Positions 45,101 through 57,518 of a stretch of 64,000 nt of DNA are shown here, piece by piece (the stretch's first letter is position 1; every line of letters starts with the position of its first letter). The position numbers and the translations under genes are program-made. Where the stretch lies: NCBI GenBank assembly GCA_947179485.1, contig OX359250.1, positions 40,618,600 through 40,682,599 of the forward strand, read 5' to 3'. Under the pieces are notes generated by a model. The model had not been told where the DNA came from, ran no database searches, and worked only from the letters and a program-made list of their open reading frames with translations. Origin of the DNA: Allacma fusca (Eukaryota; Arthropoda; Collembola; Symphypleona; Sminthuridae).

Positions 45101-45230
45101 GAACTCGTACATGCGTAATTTGAATACATTTGTAAAAGCGTTTCAAAATTTTGTGGATGCACACACATTTCAACTACACGTGAGATATTGAATTAACTTT
45201 TAGTTTAACATGTCACGCAATTTATTACAA
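42151..45230 (+). repeat. Block C: R1 copies 10 and 11 and Helitron end
   Basis: R1 cores lie at 42353-42490 and 43096-43215. A Helitron-type 3' terminus on the minus strand has CTAG at 43002-43005 and its hairpin at 43012-43027. 44300-44830 parallels 11150-11660. No gene is supported. Confidence 0.65.
43453..44369 (+). repeat. 65-bp direct repeats flanking a GGAATY-rich segment
   Basis: Sequence 43453-43519 (TTTCCAACCTCATTCTTGAAG to GTACTTAAAAT) recurs with a few changes at 44305-44369. The 785 bp between starts with GGAATCGG-type repeats and ends with AATTCGGAATTC phrases. It has no paralogue in the window. It could be an insertion combined with a local duplication. No transposase is seen. 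Confidence 0.5.
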
Positions 45231-45279
45231 TTTTTGCTTACTGGTCTATATATACATACATAAACGTTTTGAGTATTTT

Positions 45280-47100
45280 AATTGAACTTACCATAGCAAC
45301 TGAATGGCTACAAAAAGGACCCCTCTCATGTTCTTACATCTCAAGTCACCGCGCAGCTAATTGTAAGTTATATTTATTTCCATTATTTTTCATAACGTTG
45401 ATGCAAAGTAGGAGCTAGTGGCTGTAATTTAAATTTACATTAGCCTTTTATTGTACGTCCCAAAACATCAAGCACCCTTTCACTTTTTCCACCCAACGCT
45501 TCGGTACAGTACATTAAAGGCCTCATTTTACTTTTTCATGGGGAGCAGTATGTACTGCGTATATGTCCTTCCCTGCGGCGCTTCTGTAGAATTCAAGGTT
45601 GCTTGAAGGTCGTTGTAGCCACGCGGGAGGACAACGCTTGGACGCTTCCAAGTGTCCCGAAGCATTAGGAGCCCTTTCACTTCTCCCATTCAACGCTTCC
45701 GCAACACGTTCCTTTGTCCACTCCAAGGCTCAGTTGACTTTCTCCTGCGGAGCAGTGTGGACGCCTCCTGATCCTTTGTATTGACTACGTGTTTCAGTGC
45801 GACGTTCGTAGACCTACCAAACGTCTAGTTGACCCTACCAAAGCACAGGAATGGCTGCCACCAGGATCTTTGAAGCACTTGTACCCGAAGTCATCATAAA
45901 GGTAAGTATTTTTTATTTTAATTATTATCATTCTAGTAGTAATTATTTCCAGGATTTAAATTAACAATAGCCTTTTATTGTAAGTCTCTAAACATAAAGC
46001 ACCCTTTCACTTTTCCACTTCGGTACAGGAGTTGGTAGCTGTAATTATTTTGTTTTGCAACTGCCTTTTATTATAAGTTAACTGTGTGGAAATTCAGGTG
46101 GGCTTATTTGATTAATAAATATTTTTGGACTGGGAATACATTTTCGACTGCAGTAAATTCATGTCAGATTATCATGACTGGGATAGAACAAATAGAATTG
46201 AATTTTGACCATTCTCATTTTGATCCTTTTCATTATTTATTCGATCATTTTTGCTGGTTGTTCAATTGAAATCTTTAATAACTACTTGGAAAAATATATA
46301 AAAATTAATATTTAATATAAATTCAATCCAAACCTTTCTTTCCCTCTACAAGAACAAAATTTGGCTTAAAATGGGATGCTGTAGTATAAATATTACAGTA
46401 TTTATTTGCTTACCGTATATTTTTCCAGTTTATAAAATTCAAACCTTTATAGTTGGAATGACAAAAGGGATATTTATAAAGTCGATTCTAACTCTAAAAT
46501 AGCACCAAAATTAAAATAAGATGAGGTGTTAGAGAAAGAAATAAGATTTTATAGTAAGTAGGAGTTCCCATGATGTTATCCCTCCAGGGAAAATGCTCGT
46601 ATAAGGCACCACATATTGTGGGGATGTACTGTGGATTTGTCAATCCCTGCTGATTCTGTGTTGAGGTGCTGAGGGTCATGTGAATGTCGCGGGTGCCATC
46701 ATTGGGAGCAATGTGTCCTTCCCTGCCGCTTCTGCGTAACTCAAGGCTGCTTGAAGGTCGTTGTAGCCACGCGGGAGGACAACGCTTGGACGCTTCCAGG
46801 TGTCCCGAAGTATTAGAAGCTCTTTCACTTCTCCCATTCAACGCTTCCGAAACACGTTCCTTTGTCCACTCCAAGGCTGTGTTGACTTTCTCCTGCGGAG
46901 TAGTGCAGAGACCTCCTCATCATTTCTATTAACTACGTGTTCCATTACGACGTTCGAAACGTTTAGTTGACCCTACCAAAGCAGTGGAATGGCTGCCACT
47001 AGGACATCTTGGAACCACTTGTACCCGAAGTCATCATAAAGCTAAGTGTTTTTTATTTTGATTATTACCATTCTCACTTTGATTATTTCCAGTGTGCTTA
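45280..47100 (+). repeat. Three D motif copies and anonymous spacer
   Basis: A partial D end is at 45290-45380. The GC-rich form lies at about 45400-45910 and again at about 46700-47050. The copy at 45899-45911 ends AAAGGTAAGTATT, where most others have AAAGCTAAG. The spacer 45950-46690 is AT-rich. The 126-codon minus-strand frame 46494-46874 runs through one copy and has no recognisable domain. Confidence 0.6.
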
Positions 47101-50100
47101 TTTTTGCGGGTTCATCAATTGAAATCTTCAATAATTATCGAAACATTTAAATTTAATATTAAGTCAACGATCTCTCTTTCTCTCTACAAGAACTCCAAAA
47201 TTTGACTTTACGTACGATGTTGTGGTAGAGAAAAATGGGAATCGTCTTTAATGAAAAGTTCCGATGTTTTTACCCCAATCGAGGAATTGCTCTTATCAGG
47301 AGCCGTTATGGCGGGAATGTACTGTATATGTGTGAATTCCAGCTGCTTCTTTATAAATCAAGTGTACAATGTGAAGATGGGCTGTTGACATGCGTGCGTA
47401 CTACGCATTGACGTTTTAATTTTTCCCAGGAAATGTTTTCTCAGTTCTTAGGCAAGTGTGAAAATCATTTTTCCAATTCTGGGGATCTGACGACATTGAA
47501 CTTGTATATCTTGGAATCGACCAAATACTAGTGGCATTTATAAAGGTTACTTGTGACAGTATTTTGGCCAAAAACTAGGAATTTGGTAGAGCAGTTTCCT
47601 CATTTACTGTAGAATTATTGTCAATACTGATTCAATCTGAGAAATGTTCTCTGAAATTCGTGGGAATTTCGACCATGTTTTTTATAAATTCTCGGACTAA
47701 TTGGCCACAGCCATTTGTTAATTCGTGGGAATTAAATTTGCGAAGTTTTTGTCAATTTTAGTGGAGTTGCCCCATGTTCTGCCAATTATTTTACCAGCAA
47801 AACAATTGAATCAGTTATGAGGAGCGTTCTACCTCAAGGCAGTTGGTAGAAACATTTTCTCAATTCCCATGAATCTGAGACTAATTTTGTTCGTTCCCAT
47901 GGGGGTAGTCAAAATTCCGTAGTGTAGTTGGTGGCACTTATTTTCAGTTCCTGGATATTTTGTCAATTTTAAATAACTTGATTTTATTATCTCCTATAGT
48001 AGCTAGTCAAAACTGTTTTTGAATTAAATAATTATTAAAGTTAAGGCGAAATGCATTTTTAAATGAGAATTTTCAGCAGATTCGGGCACTATACATGTCA
48101 TCAAATTTTAACTTTCTGAAATTTCGTAAATATTTCTAAAAAGTCAGGGATTTGTTGCTTGTTGCGAATTTTCAACGCTTGTTCAATTGTTTGCCGGTTT
48201 TTAGGTGCACATATAAATATAATTACTGTTTGGGTGGCCAATGGTGTTGTCAAATAGTGGCTATTTAATACAGCTTAATCCCTCAGCATTTGGCTAAGTG
48301 CTTTTTTTTAAACCTGGATATTTTTCCAATTTTTAGATTGACAGATTTGACTATTCCTGAGTAGTTGGTAAACAATTTTAGTGAGAAATATTTTGGAAAA
48401 ACCGAAATTTAAAATGTTTTAAACTTTTACTCTAATTTGGAAATTAAAGAACAATTAGACGCTCATTTGTAGAATATTTTACTAGCTTCTAAAAGAGCAA
48501 CACGTGAGTTCTGAATAATTTAGATACAGATCGAAATAAAAAATCTCAAAAATTTATGGTTTCCAGGTAGTTGCGATTCTATTACATTTGTTAAAATTGC
48601 CAATCTTCAAATAAGGAAGTTTGGAATTTTTTTGCCAAGTCTTCGCAATATTTTTGTCGATTCCCATGTGAGTGGCCAATGGTATCGTCAAATGGTGGCT
48701 AAAATGGTAAATACTGATATATGGTCTAAAACATATTTGTAATAATTTTCAGTTTACTACCTTCTTAGTATAGTAACTTTCAAATTGGGTAGAATATCTG
48801 AGTTATTAATTAATTTCATTACTTTCATTGGCTTCCAAAATGTAGGTTTTCGAGCTTGAGAACACCAATGAAAATTACCGGAGGTGGAAGGGCCAAGTCA
48901 CAGATGATTCCTTGTTTTTATTTTAGTCGAAGAATTGATGTTTGAATACCCCGTCAAAATATTGACTGGGATATCGAAGTTTCGACTCTCATGACTTTAA
49001 CTTGTAGAGGAATTGAATGCGTTGACAATGAGCTAATATTAACCGAGTAGTGCCTTGCGATCCCAAAGTTATTCCAGTTTTTTTTAAAACTACGTAATAA
49101 GTCAATTAGTCCTGAGGGGGGCAGGTGTCACACCATTCTTTCTTGGCAAAAAAATGTCAAAAAAGGTTAAAATTTGGAATATTACCCTGCCAAAATTTTG
49201 AAACCCCGTGTAGGAAAATCCGAATTTGATTTTTTTAAAATCAGTTATCAGTTTAGTTGTTTTTTTGCAATATCTGAGCTTGTTGGGCTTTAATCATCTT
49301 TCAAATGAGGTATCAGTTATCGAGAACCAATACCTCAGTCAACAGTTATTAACTGATTCAATTAATTTGGTTTTACGAAATTAGGAACACCGATTAACAT
49401 TGCTTGGAGGTGGTAGAGCCAAGTCTCATGTGTCTCCTTGTTGGCATTTGGGTCGAGAAATTCATGAATTTGAATACCCCGTCAAAATATTGACTAGGAT
49501 GTCGAAGTTTCGGCTGACATGACTTGTAGAGGAAATAAATACCTCTTCATTGAACTAATATTAATCGAGTTTTGCCTTGTGACACCAAAGTTATTCCCAT
49601 TTATTGAAAGTACTTCGAGTACTCAGTCCTTGTGTTGTAAATCTTGATTTATTTTCGTGTTAAAATACTCCGCGTTTACCTAGTCAAAAGTTTGAAAACC
49701 CGTGTAGGAAACTCAGAATTTGATGATCGGTTAGCACGACTGTTCGAACGAACTACTCCAATAACTAAGAAGTAGGGAAATGATTGCAGGGGGTTGCGTT
49801 GCTAGAAGTAAGGAATTTCAAAGCCGTTTTAATGCATAGGAATTTTCAGGAATTTTTAGTTCAAGAGTGTACGTGAACCCCAATTTTCTCCTTCCGAAAT
49901 GTCAGAGTATGCGCGGTATTTTTCCAATTTTTCCGAGGAAGTTGTTGGTATTCAATACCTCGGAATTTTGTCAATAGTTTTTATCAATTTTCAGGAGATT
50001 GTGGTTGTATTTTTATCCTCTAAATAACTGCTGGCTAAGATAATATTTATTTTGGTTAATTCCTGCAAATTCGAAGAATTGTGTTGCGATTTTTAAAAAG

Positions 50101-50640
50101 GTTTGTCAATACCTGGGAATTCCTTTTAATCAATTTTTGGCCGTGTTATAAATAGCTTCAAACAAATATTATGACCACGGAAGTTCGATACGATGGTTCC
50201 TATATGGGTGTTGTCCTAATGGTGTTGTCAAATATTAGCTATTTAGTACAACTTAATTCTTCAGCGGTTGGTAAATTGTTTTCATTCCATTCCTGGATAT
50301 TTTCCAGTTTTTACATTGGGAGGTTTGACTATTCCATAGAATTTGGCGAAATATTTTGGTCAGGAATTTATTGAAAAAACTGAAATTTTAATGGGTTTCA
50401 AACTTTTACTCAAATTTTAAAATTAAAGGAAAAGTTGACGCTCATTTGTACAATATTTCACGGGCTTTCAAATGAGTAAAATATTAGATCACTGCGTCCA
50501 ATAATTTAGACATACACCGCAAATGGGTGCAGCAATATTTAACCAGATAAAGGTAGATCATTCTTATAAATCGGAAAATAAAAAATGAAATGAATAAATA
50601 GTCTGTGCGAAAATTATGGTAGTTTTCTATAAATTTTTTA
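47101..50640 (+). repeat. Block A, copy 3
   Basis: Related to 7700-10310 and 39061-42350. From about 49460 it is nearly identical to 9080-10310, differing by a 10-bp insertion near 49845 and few substitutions. Before that it is clearly more diverged. A weak D fragment lies at 47330-47420. No gene is supported. Confidence 0.65.
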
Positions 50641-51872
50641 TAAGATGGGGGAATCCAATACATTTTTACCGCTGCCGCTTCTAAGGAATAGCGGAGGAGC
50701 TAACCCTGAGAATGGTGAATATATTGGAAAACTGAGATTTTAAAAGATTTTGAACTTTTACTCCAATTTTAAAATCAAAGACAAATTTGACGCTCATTTC
50801 TAGACTATTTCACGAGCTTTCAAATAAGCAGAATATGAGATCACTGCGTCCAATAATTTAGACATACACCACAAATGGGAAAAGCAAGATTTAACCAGAG
50901 AAAGGTAGATGATCCTTATAAATCGGGAAATAATAAATAAAATCAAGAATAATCTGTAATTGTGGTCGTTTGAAAGCCCTTCCCCATTTTATTGTAAAAT
51001 CATTTAAAAATTTGATTGAAAATTCAGAGACATTGAAGATTTTAGCTTTTCCCGAAAATGAAGTTGCTTCATCTCACCGAGCCCTGTACTTCCAAGATCT
51101 TTGAACTACATGGATAGAACAAATTAGTAAAATGTGGAAGAGGTTTGCATAATATGGGGGAATCCAATACAATTTTACCGCTGCCCATTCTAAGGAATAG
51201 TGGAGGAGCAAAATGTTTTCAGCCACCGGGTACAGTGTGACCATAATCCTTGATTCTTTCACTTAGCGGGTAGCCCACGTATAGAGAAGTGATTCACAAA
51301 AAGTTTTATTTGTAAGAAGTTTAGTTTCGGGTTTATTAATCGTTGACCTGGGTCAAATTTGAGAAATCTCTTAGAAGCTGGTTTTCAGGACGCACAGCAA
51401 ATGTAATAATTATTTTTACTACCTTCATAAGTTGAAATAAGCGCGAGGAAACGCACAAGGAAGCCAGCGCGTATTTGTGACTCACTAATGATAAAGTTCA
51501 ATATCTTGGAACTTTTCGGGGTAATCGGGATATGGCCTGATGTGTAAACGAATATGACACGAATACAATTTTACCGCGACCCCTTCTAAGGAATAGCGGA
51601 GGAGCAAAATGTTTTCAGGCATCGGGTACAGTGTGACCATAATCCTTGGTCGTTCCCCATACCCCACAAGTGATTCACAAAATGTTTTATTTGTAAGAAG
51701 CTTAGTTTCGGTTTTAATAATCATTGACCTGGGTCAAATATGAGAAATCTCTTAAACAGTGTTTTTCTGACGATTCGTTTATGTATTACAGGCTAACTAA
51801 GTACGAGGTAGACAAACAATCTCTTAAAAACTGGTTTTCAGGACGCACAGCAAATGTAATAATTATTTTTAC
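50641..51872 (+). repeat. Block C: R1 copies 12-14, with local tandem duplication
   Basis: R1 cores lie at 50646-50700 (cut short), 51157-51290 and 51565-51675. From about 51368 a segment of about 453 bp is tandemly duplicated. The second copy starts about 51821 and is interrupted by the hAT-like element. No gene is supported. Confidence 0.65.
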
Positions 51873-52852
51873 TATAGCTCCTCACGGGTCGAGTAGTTAT
51901 CCATACCGTACTCGTACTTGGAACCGTACTCGAATTGTCGGGTCAAATTCCCGCTTGACCCGGACTTGTGTCTTCAAGTACGAGTAAAAAATCCTGTACT
52001 CGGAGGACGGTATTATATTTCTAAATTTTTTACCGAACTTGGACCGTACTTACGAGTATAAAACGTTTATACCGACCGACCCGTACTTGAACTCGTACTC
52101 GAACCGTACTCGAGTATCAAGTACACCGAAATAAAATTTTTTGGATGTTATTTTTCGTTAAACAGATATTGACATAGAAAACGCATAGTAGATTCAACTA
52201 ACCAGAATTTGTAACTGCAACTTACGAAGTGTTTGCAATGAAAATTTTCTCCAACGAGATTAAAATGCCGATGAACAATAGATCAAGATTTGATTCTGCC
52301 AGCCATATCGACTGGATTCTCCTCAGTCAGGTCAATCTCACCTAACCTCTACTAATTCTGCCCCTCTCCTGTTCCATTATATTTTAATGCGATAGGTAAA
52401 TACTTACAATTAGTAACTACAGTAGTACTCAATTCGGAGCTGTAACAATAACTTACGCTGTAGGTGTAACGTTTCATGCTTTCGGAGTAATTTTGAATTT
52501 AACCGCTTTTCCTTTTTTACTTCGGAAAAACAACAACTTTTTTTTGTAATCAAGGAAATATGGATGTGGACTTTGTGCTGGAGGAAATTACTCGAGTATC
52601 AAATGTAAATCCAAGTACGGGTTCAAGTACTTTTGAATTTATGTCCCGAACTCGTACTCGTGCTTTGGTTCAAGTACTTTGAACGTACTCGTACTCGCTC
52701 TGATACTCGTTAGAAATATACTCAAGTTCGAGTACGAAAACGGATACTCGACCGACGAGTACAAGTACCAATTTATGTTGATACCGTACTCGACCCGTAC
52801 TCGTACTCGAACTCGAAACTCGAGTATCTACTTGTACTCGTGAGGAGCTATA
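51873..52852. mobile_element. hAT-like MITE with 8-bp target duplication
   Basis: 980 bp. The termini TATAGCTCCTCACGGGT and the inverted right end (one difference in 17) are flanked by ATTTTTAC at 51865-51872 and 52853-52860. The paralogous sequence at 51412-51419 has a single ATTTTTAC continuing directly into TACC, which is the empty site. An 8-bp duplication is characteristic of hAT elements. The subterminal regions are full of GTACTCG-type repeats in both orientations. There is no transposase frame, so it is non-autonomous. Confidence 0.75.
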
Positions 52853-54110
52853 ATTTTTACTACCCTCATAAGTTGAAATAAGCGCGAGGAAACACACAAG
52901 GAAGCCAGCGCGTATTTGTGACACACTAATGATAAAGTTCAATATCTTGGAACTTTTCGGGGTAATCGGGATATGGCCTGATGTGTAAACGAATGTGACA
53001 CGAATACAATTTTACCGCGACCCCTTCTAAGGAATAGCGGAGGAGCAAAATGTTTCCAGCATCGGGTACAGTGTGACCATATTCCTTGGTCGTTCCCCAT
53101 ACCCCACAAGTGATTCACAAAATATTTTATTTGTAATAAAGGAAAGGTTAGTTTCAGGTTCTTTAATGATTGACCTGGGTCAATAATTGAGGTCACAGGG
53201 TTCATGAGGATCAAGCAAAGTCGGGGTTTTTGGATTCCTAATTGCTTCATTTATTTTATTGTCTCTGAATAAATTTAATTGAGAATGTTTGCACAGAGGT
53301 CCATGAAGAGTTTCCAACCTCATTCGTGAAGTTTAATGAGATCGATGCAGACATGCAGAGACATGGGTACTTAAAATTGATGTTGAATATTCAAGGTACA
53401 TATGTCAAATGTGTACGGGACAATCGTTAGTTTAAATGCGTAGTTCTATTTTTTAGGGGCAGAAATATATTTGGTCATGTATATGTCCAAGTGTTTTGAA
53501 CTTCTACCCAAATAAAATAAAAAAGAATCATTTGACGTCCATTTTTAGGTTATTACATGGGCTTTCAAATGAGCAAATTATGACATTACAGCTTACAATA
53601 ATTTCGACATACACCGGAAATGTGTGAAGGAGCATTTAACCAGATAAAGGTAGATTATCCTTATAAATCGGAAAATAATAAATAAAATCAATAAATAATC
53701 TCTAGTTGTAGTCGTTTTAAAACCATTGAAATTTCGTACAAGTTCCACATTTTATTTTAAAAATATTTCAAAATTTGAGTGAAAATTCAGTGACATTGAA
53801 GATTTTAGTTTTTCCCGATAATGACGTGGCTAAATTTTCCTGAGCACTGTACATTCAAATTCTTAGAACTGCGTGGGTAGAACAAATTTGTAAAATCTGG
53901 AAGACAATTTTGTATAAAATGGATCCAATATATTTTTACTGCTGCCCCTTGTAAGGAATAGCCGAGGAGCAAAATGTTTTCAGGCACCGGTGCAGTGTGG
54001 TCATAGTCCTTAATTCCATTAATTCCCCGAACCCACGTATAGAGAAGTGATTCTCAAAATATTTTATCTGTAACAAGTTTAGATCCGGGTTTTTAATCTC
54101 TGACCTGGGT
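52853..54110 (+). repeat. Block C: R1 copies 15 and 16
   Basis: R1 cores lie at 53003-53115 and 53924-54050. 52853-53250 continues the tandem copy that begins at 51821. 53520-54050 parallels 12020-12620. No gene is supported. Confidence 0.65.
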
Positions 54111-55480
54111 TAAAATCTTTGTCGTATAAAAAATATTTGGACAAAGAGTTTTCCAAATTCAGTTGTGGGCATCCGAATATTTTCGTCAGTTGGGATCTTT
54201 CTCAAACTTTTCGCTCGCATATATTGTGCCGAGAAACGGGTTAACGGGAAACCATGAGCAATCATTTGATTTGAGCCTAATACTATCATCCTAAGTTCAA
54301 TATAGCGTTCCAAAGAACGGATGTGGTGAGATACGATAGAACCAAAGAAAGAAATTGTACTTTTTTAAATTGATCCATTAACCTTTGACGTTCATCCTTG
54401 CAGATTAAACAAACATGATTTCCCCTAGTTCCTAGGAAGTTGACTGGATTTTTGTGTTTATTGTTTGTGATTCGGCTCGATATTACTGGCCGTGTAAACA
54501 GATTGACTTACACTTTAGTACTCGATATACTTATGTATTTCGATATACTTATGTATTTCGATAAAACTTGTTGTCCATGACTGAATTGTTTTAATTCTGA
54601 GGAAGTTAGGCCAAAATCAGCAAGGTTGATGGGTTTTGTGATGTTACTTTTTTTCTGACATTTTTTAAATGTTCGTTAAGTTCAATACATTGGGCATTTT
54701 CGCGGTAATCGGAGGTTAGAATTGTCCTGCAGCATATTTTATTTGGAGTGAAATTTCATTTATAGTCATGTCATCAAATGTGATCAACGCTCATTTGATT
54801 TTTTAAGGAACCTTAGGTGAAGGTTAGGAAATATTTTGAGTTTCCTGGGGTGCTGTTCGATGGTTTCCTATGTTCCCTTAATTTGGAGGAAAACGTTCGT
54901 CCCTGATGAGAACCTTTGGAATTAATTCGTAACTTTTCTCATACTTTTGGGTGTCGCAGTTTTAATATATGAGATGGACCACTAACAGTTGATGACAACG
55001 ATCCCAATGAAATTTTCGGAAATCCCAATTGCTTTCAAACTTTTTTATCACTGCATTTTGTATTACAAAATCACCAGAAAACTCGGTTTCCTACACATTT
55101 TCTTCCATAGCGCTCCTCAAACATAATTTTTTAAATTTTGCTTAGTTGCCAAATAGCTGACCGAATTTTAGTTAAGTTTTTAGAAAAATCCTTTCCAAAA
55201 ATAAAACTTGGCGCAATATTTATTTTTACGTTCACCCCCCCCCCCCACCCGACTAAATTGAAATAAGAGCTAGAGAAAACATAAGGAATCCAGAGCTTAT
55301 TTGTGTCTATTCTTGTACGTTTGCTCAATTTTGTGTTTCAATCTTCAAACCAATTGTATAGCTATGGAACGAGCCATTTTGTAGTTGTTAATTCAGGAGT
55401 TCCTTTGGGTTTTGCATTTCTTCTGGAAATTGTGCAAGTAGGAAAAAGTAAAAAAGTAGGGAAATGATTGCAGAGTGTTG
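54111..55480 (+). repeat. Block E, copy (parallel to 14590-16150)
   Basis: Anonymous DNA matching 14590-16150 with many small changes. It has a 13-C run near 55236. No gene seen. Confidence 0.6.
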
Positions 55481-57506
55481 CATTGCTTTAAAGTGTCACG
55501 AGTCCAAGGGGTTTACGGGAGTATTGAGAAGGAAAGTTAAAGCAAAAATAATTCCAGATGTTGCTCCAATTTTTTAGACGGGCCGTTGGGATTTGATAAA
55601 AATAAGTTCCAATGCTTTCGAATATTTTTATCCCGGCCGGCTTCCATAGAGCTCAAGCATAATTTTTTGGTATTTTTCTCCCTGGCCTCTGCAGGCGTTC
55701 TCAACTTCAATCAAATGTCTCCCAGAACTGCACATCCAATAATCACTGCTGCTTCTGGAAGACTTAAGGGTAGAACATGAAGGCAGTTGCTATGCGTGAG
55801 TAGCACGCATGGACGCCAATACATTAAGTACCCTTTCACTTCTTCCAGGCAGAGTCTCCGTAATGTTTACGTTCCAAGTCTCACTTTACTCTTTCATGTC
55901 GAGTAGTACACACACCTGTTGATCATTACTATTAAGGACTACGTGTTTCAATGCTACGTTCAAAATTTTAGTTGACCCTACCTTCGCAATTGAATAGCTA
56001 CAACAAGGACCCCTTTAATGTACTTACATCCCAAAGCACCGGACAGCTAATTGTAAGTTATATTTATTTCCACTTTTTTTCATAACGTTGTAGCCCTTGA
56101 AGCAAAGTAGGAGCTGGTGGCTGTAAAATTTTTAATAGCCTTTTATTCCCCTTTTATTACTAAGTCCCAAAACATAAACCCCCCCCCCAACAAACCCTTT
56201 CACTTTATTTACTTAACGTTTCGGTACAGTACTTTACAGGTCTCGTTTTACTTTCTCATGGGGAGCAATATGTACTGCGTATATGTCCTACCCGGCCGCT
56301 TCTGTGGAACTCAAGGTTGTTGAAGGTCGTTGCAGCCACGCGGGAGAACAACGCCAGGACGCTTCCAAGTGTCCCGAAGCATTAGGAGCCCTTTCACTTC
56401 TCCCATTCAACGCTTCCGCAACACGTTCCTTTGTCCACTCCAAGGCTCAGTTCACTTTCTCATGCGGAGCAGTGCGGACACCTCCTGATCCATTCTATTG
56501 ACTATACGTGTTCCAGTGCGACGTTCGTAGACCTACCAAAGCGCAGGAATGGCTGCCACCAGGACATCTTCGAAGCACTTGTACTCGAAGTCACCATAAA
56601 GCTAAGTATTTTTTATTTTCATTATTACCATTCTCATTAAAGTTATTTCCAGCATACTTATTTTTCCGTGTTATATCCAAGAAACATTTTAATTCATTGG
56701 TAATTCATCAAACCTTATTCGTCAATTATTATGTAGCCTGCGAAATATTTTTGTCATATCTGGGACTTTTTAGAAATCATTTCAAATTATGCAGGCTGCG
56801 AATGATTTTAAAGAATTAAATTCGGAATTTTGAAAAGAATACGCAGATTATTATTGATGAGATTGAATTGCTAGGAATTCGAACAAATTTATTTGTCAAT
56901 TCCATTTGCCGGAATTTGTTTGCCAGTTCTTGTTTAATCGGGCAAATATTTGCTATTTCATGTATGTGCATTCCGCCAAAGTTTATCTAGGCTATGAAAT
57001 TTGCAATTTTTGTTTTTTATCAGTTAAAGTTCTTTAAGATGAGCTTTTACTAACCTCACGTAGGCCCAAGTGATGGCAACCACTACTTTTGACAGTGATA
57101 GAAAATTATTTCCGATAAAAAAGTTGGTCCATTGTTTTGGATGTTCTGGTTACGTTAGTTCAGACAGGTCAGAGAGATCATGTAACTGTGATGCATTAAC
57201 GTGAATAGGTGGTCATTTGATAATTACTTGATAGTAGCTCATCATGACCAATAAACGACCGTGGAAACGTGAGTTTTATTTGGAGGAACACACCCAAGTA
57301 TGCCCTAAATTACAGACAAGAGATTTTACTTAAACTGAAATTTGTATGAGGAAATGGTTTTTTATATGCCAGGTCGTGTTTTTAGGGGAAAAGTGAAGCG
57401 AAGTTCCATGTTCTGATCGTCCGGATATTTTCAAATAATTTTTAGTTCAATATGCTATGCGCACTGGTATGTATTTATACGTACATAAGCGTTTTAGAGT
57501 ATTTAT
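55481..57506 (+). repeat. D motif copies and flank (parallel to 16160-18240)
   Basis: D motif copies lie at about 55740-56090 and, in the GC-rich form, 56240-56610. A C-rich tract lies near 56180. The flank 56610-57506 matches 17290-18240. No gene is supported. Confidence 0.65.
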
Positions 57507-57518
57507 AAGAGAACGTAT

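Noticed and set aside
46494-46874. 126-codon minus-strand frame containing the MEWTKERV segment
   Set aside because: Only the D-motif part is shared with other copies and that part is open on both strands. No domain or conservation evidence for a gene.
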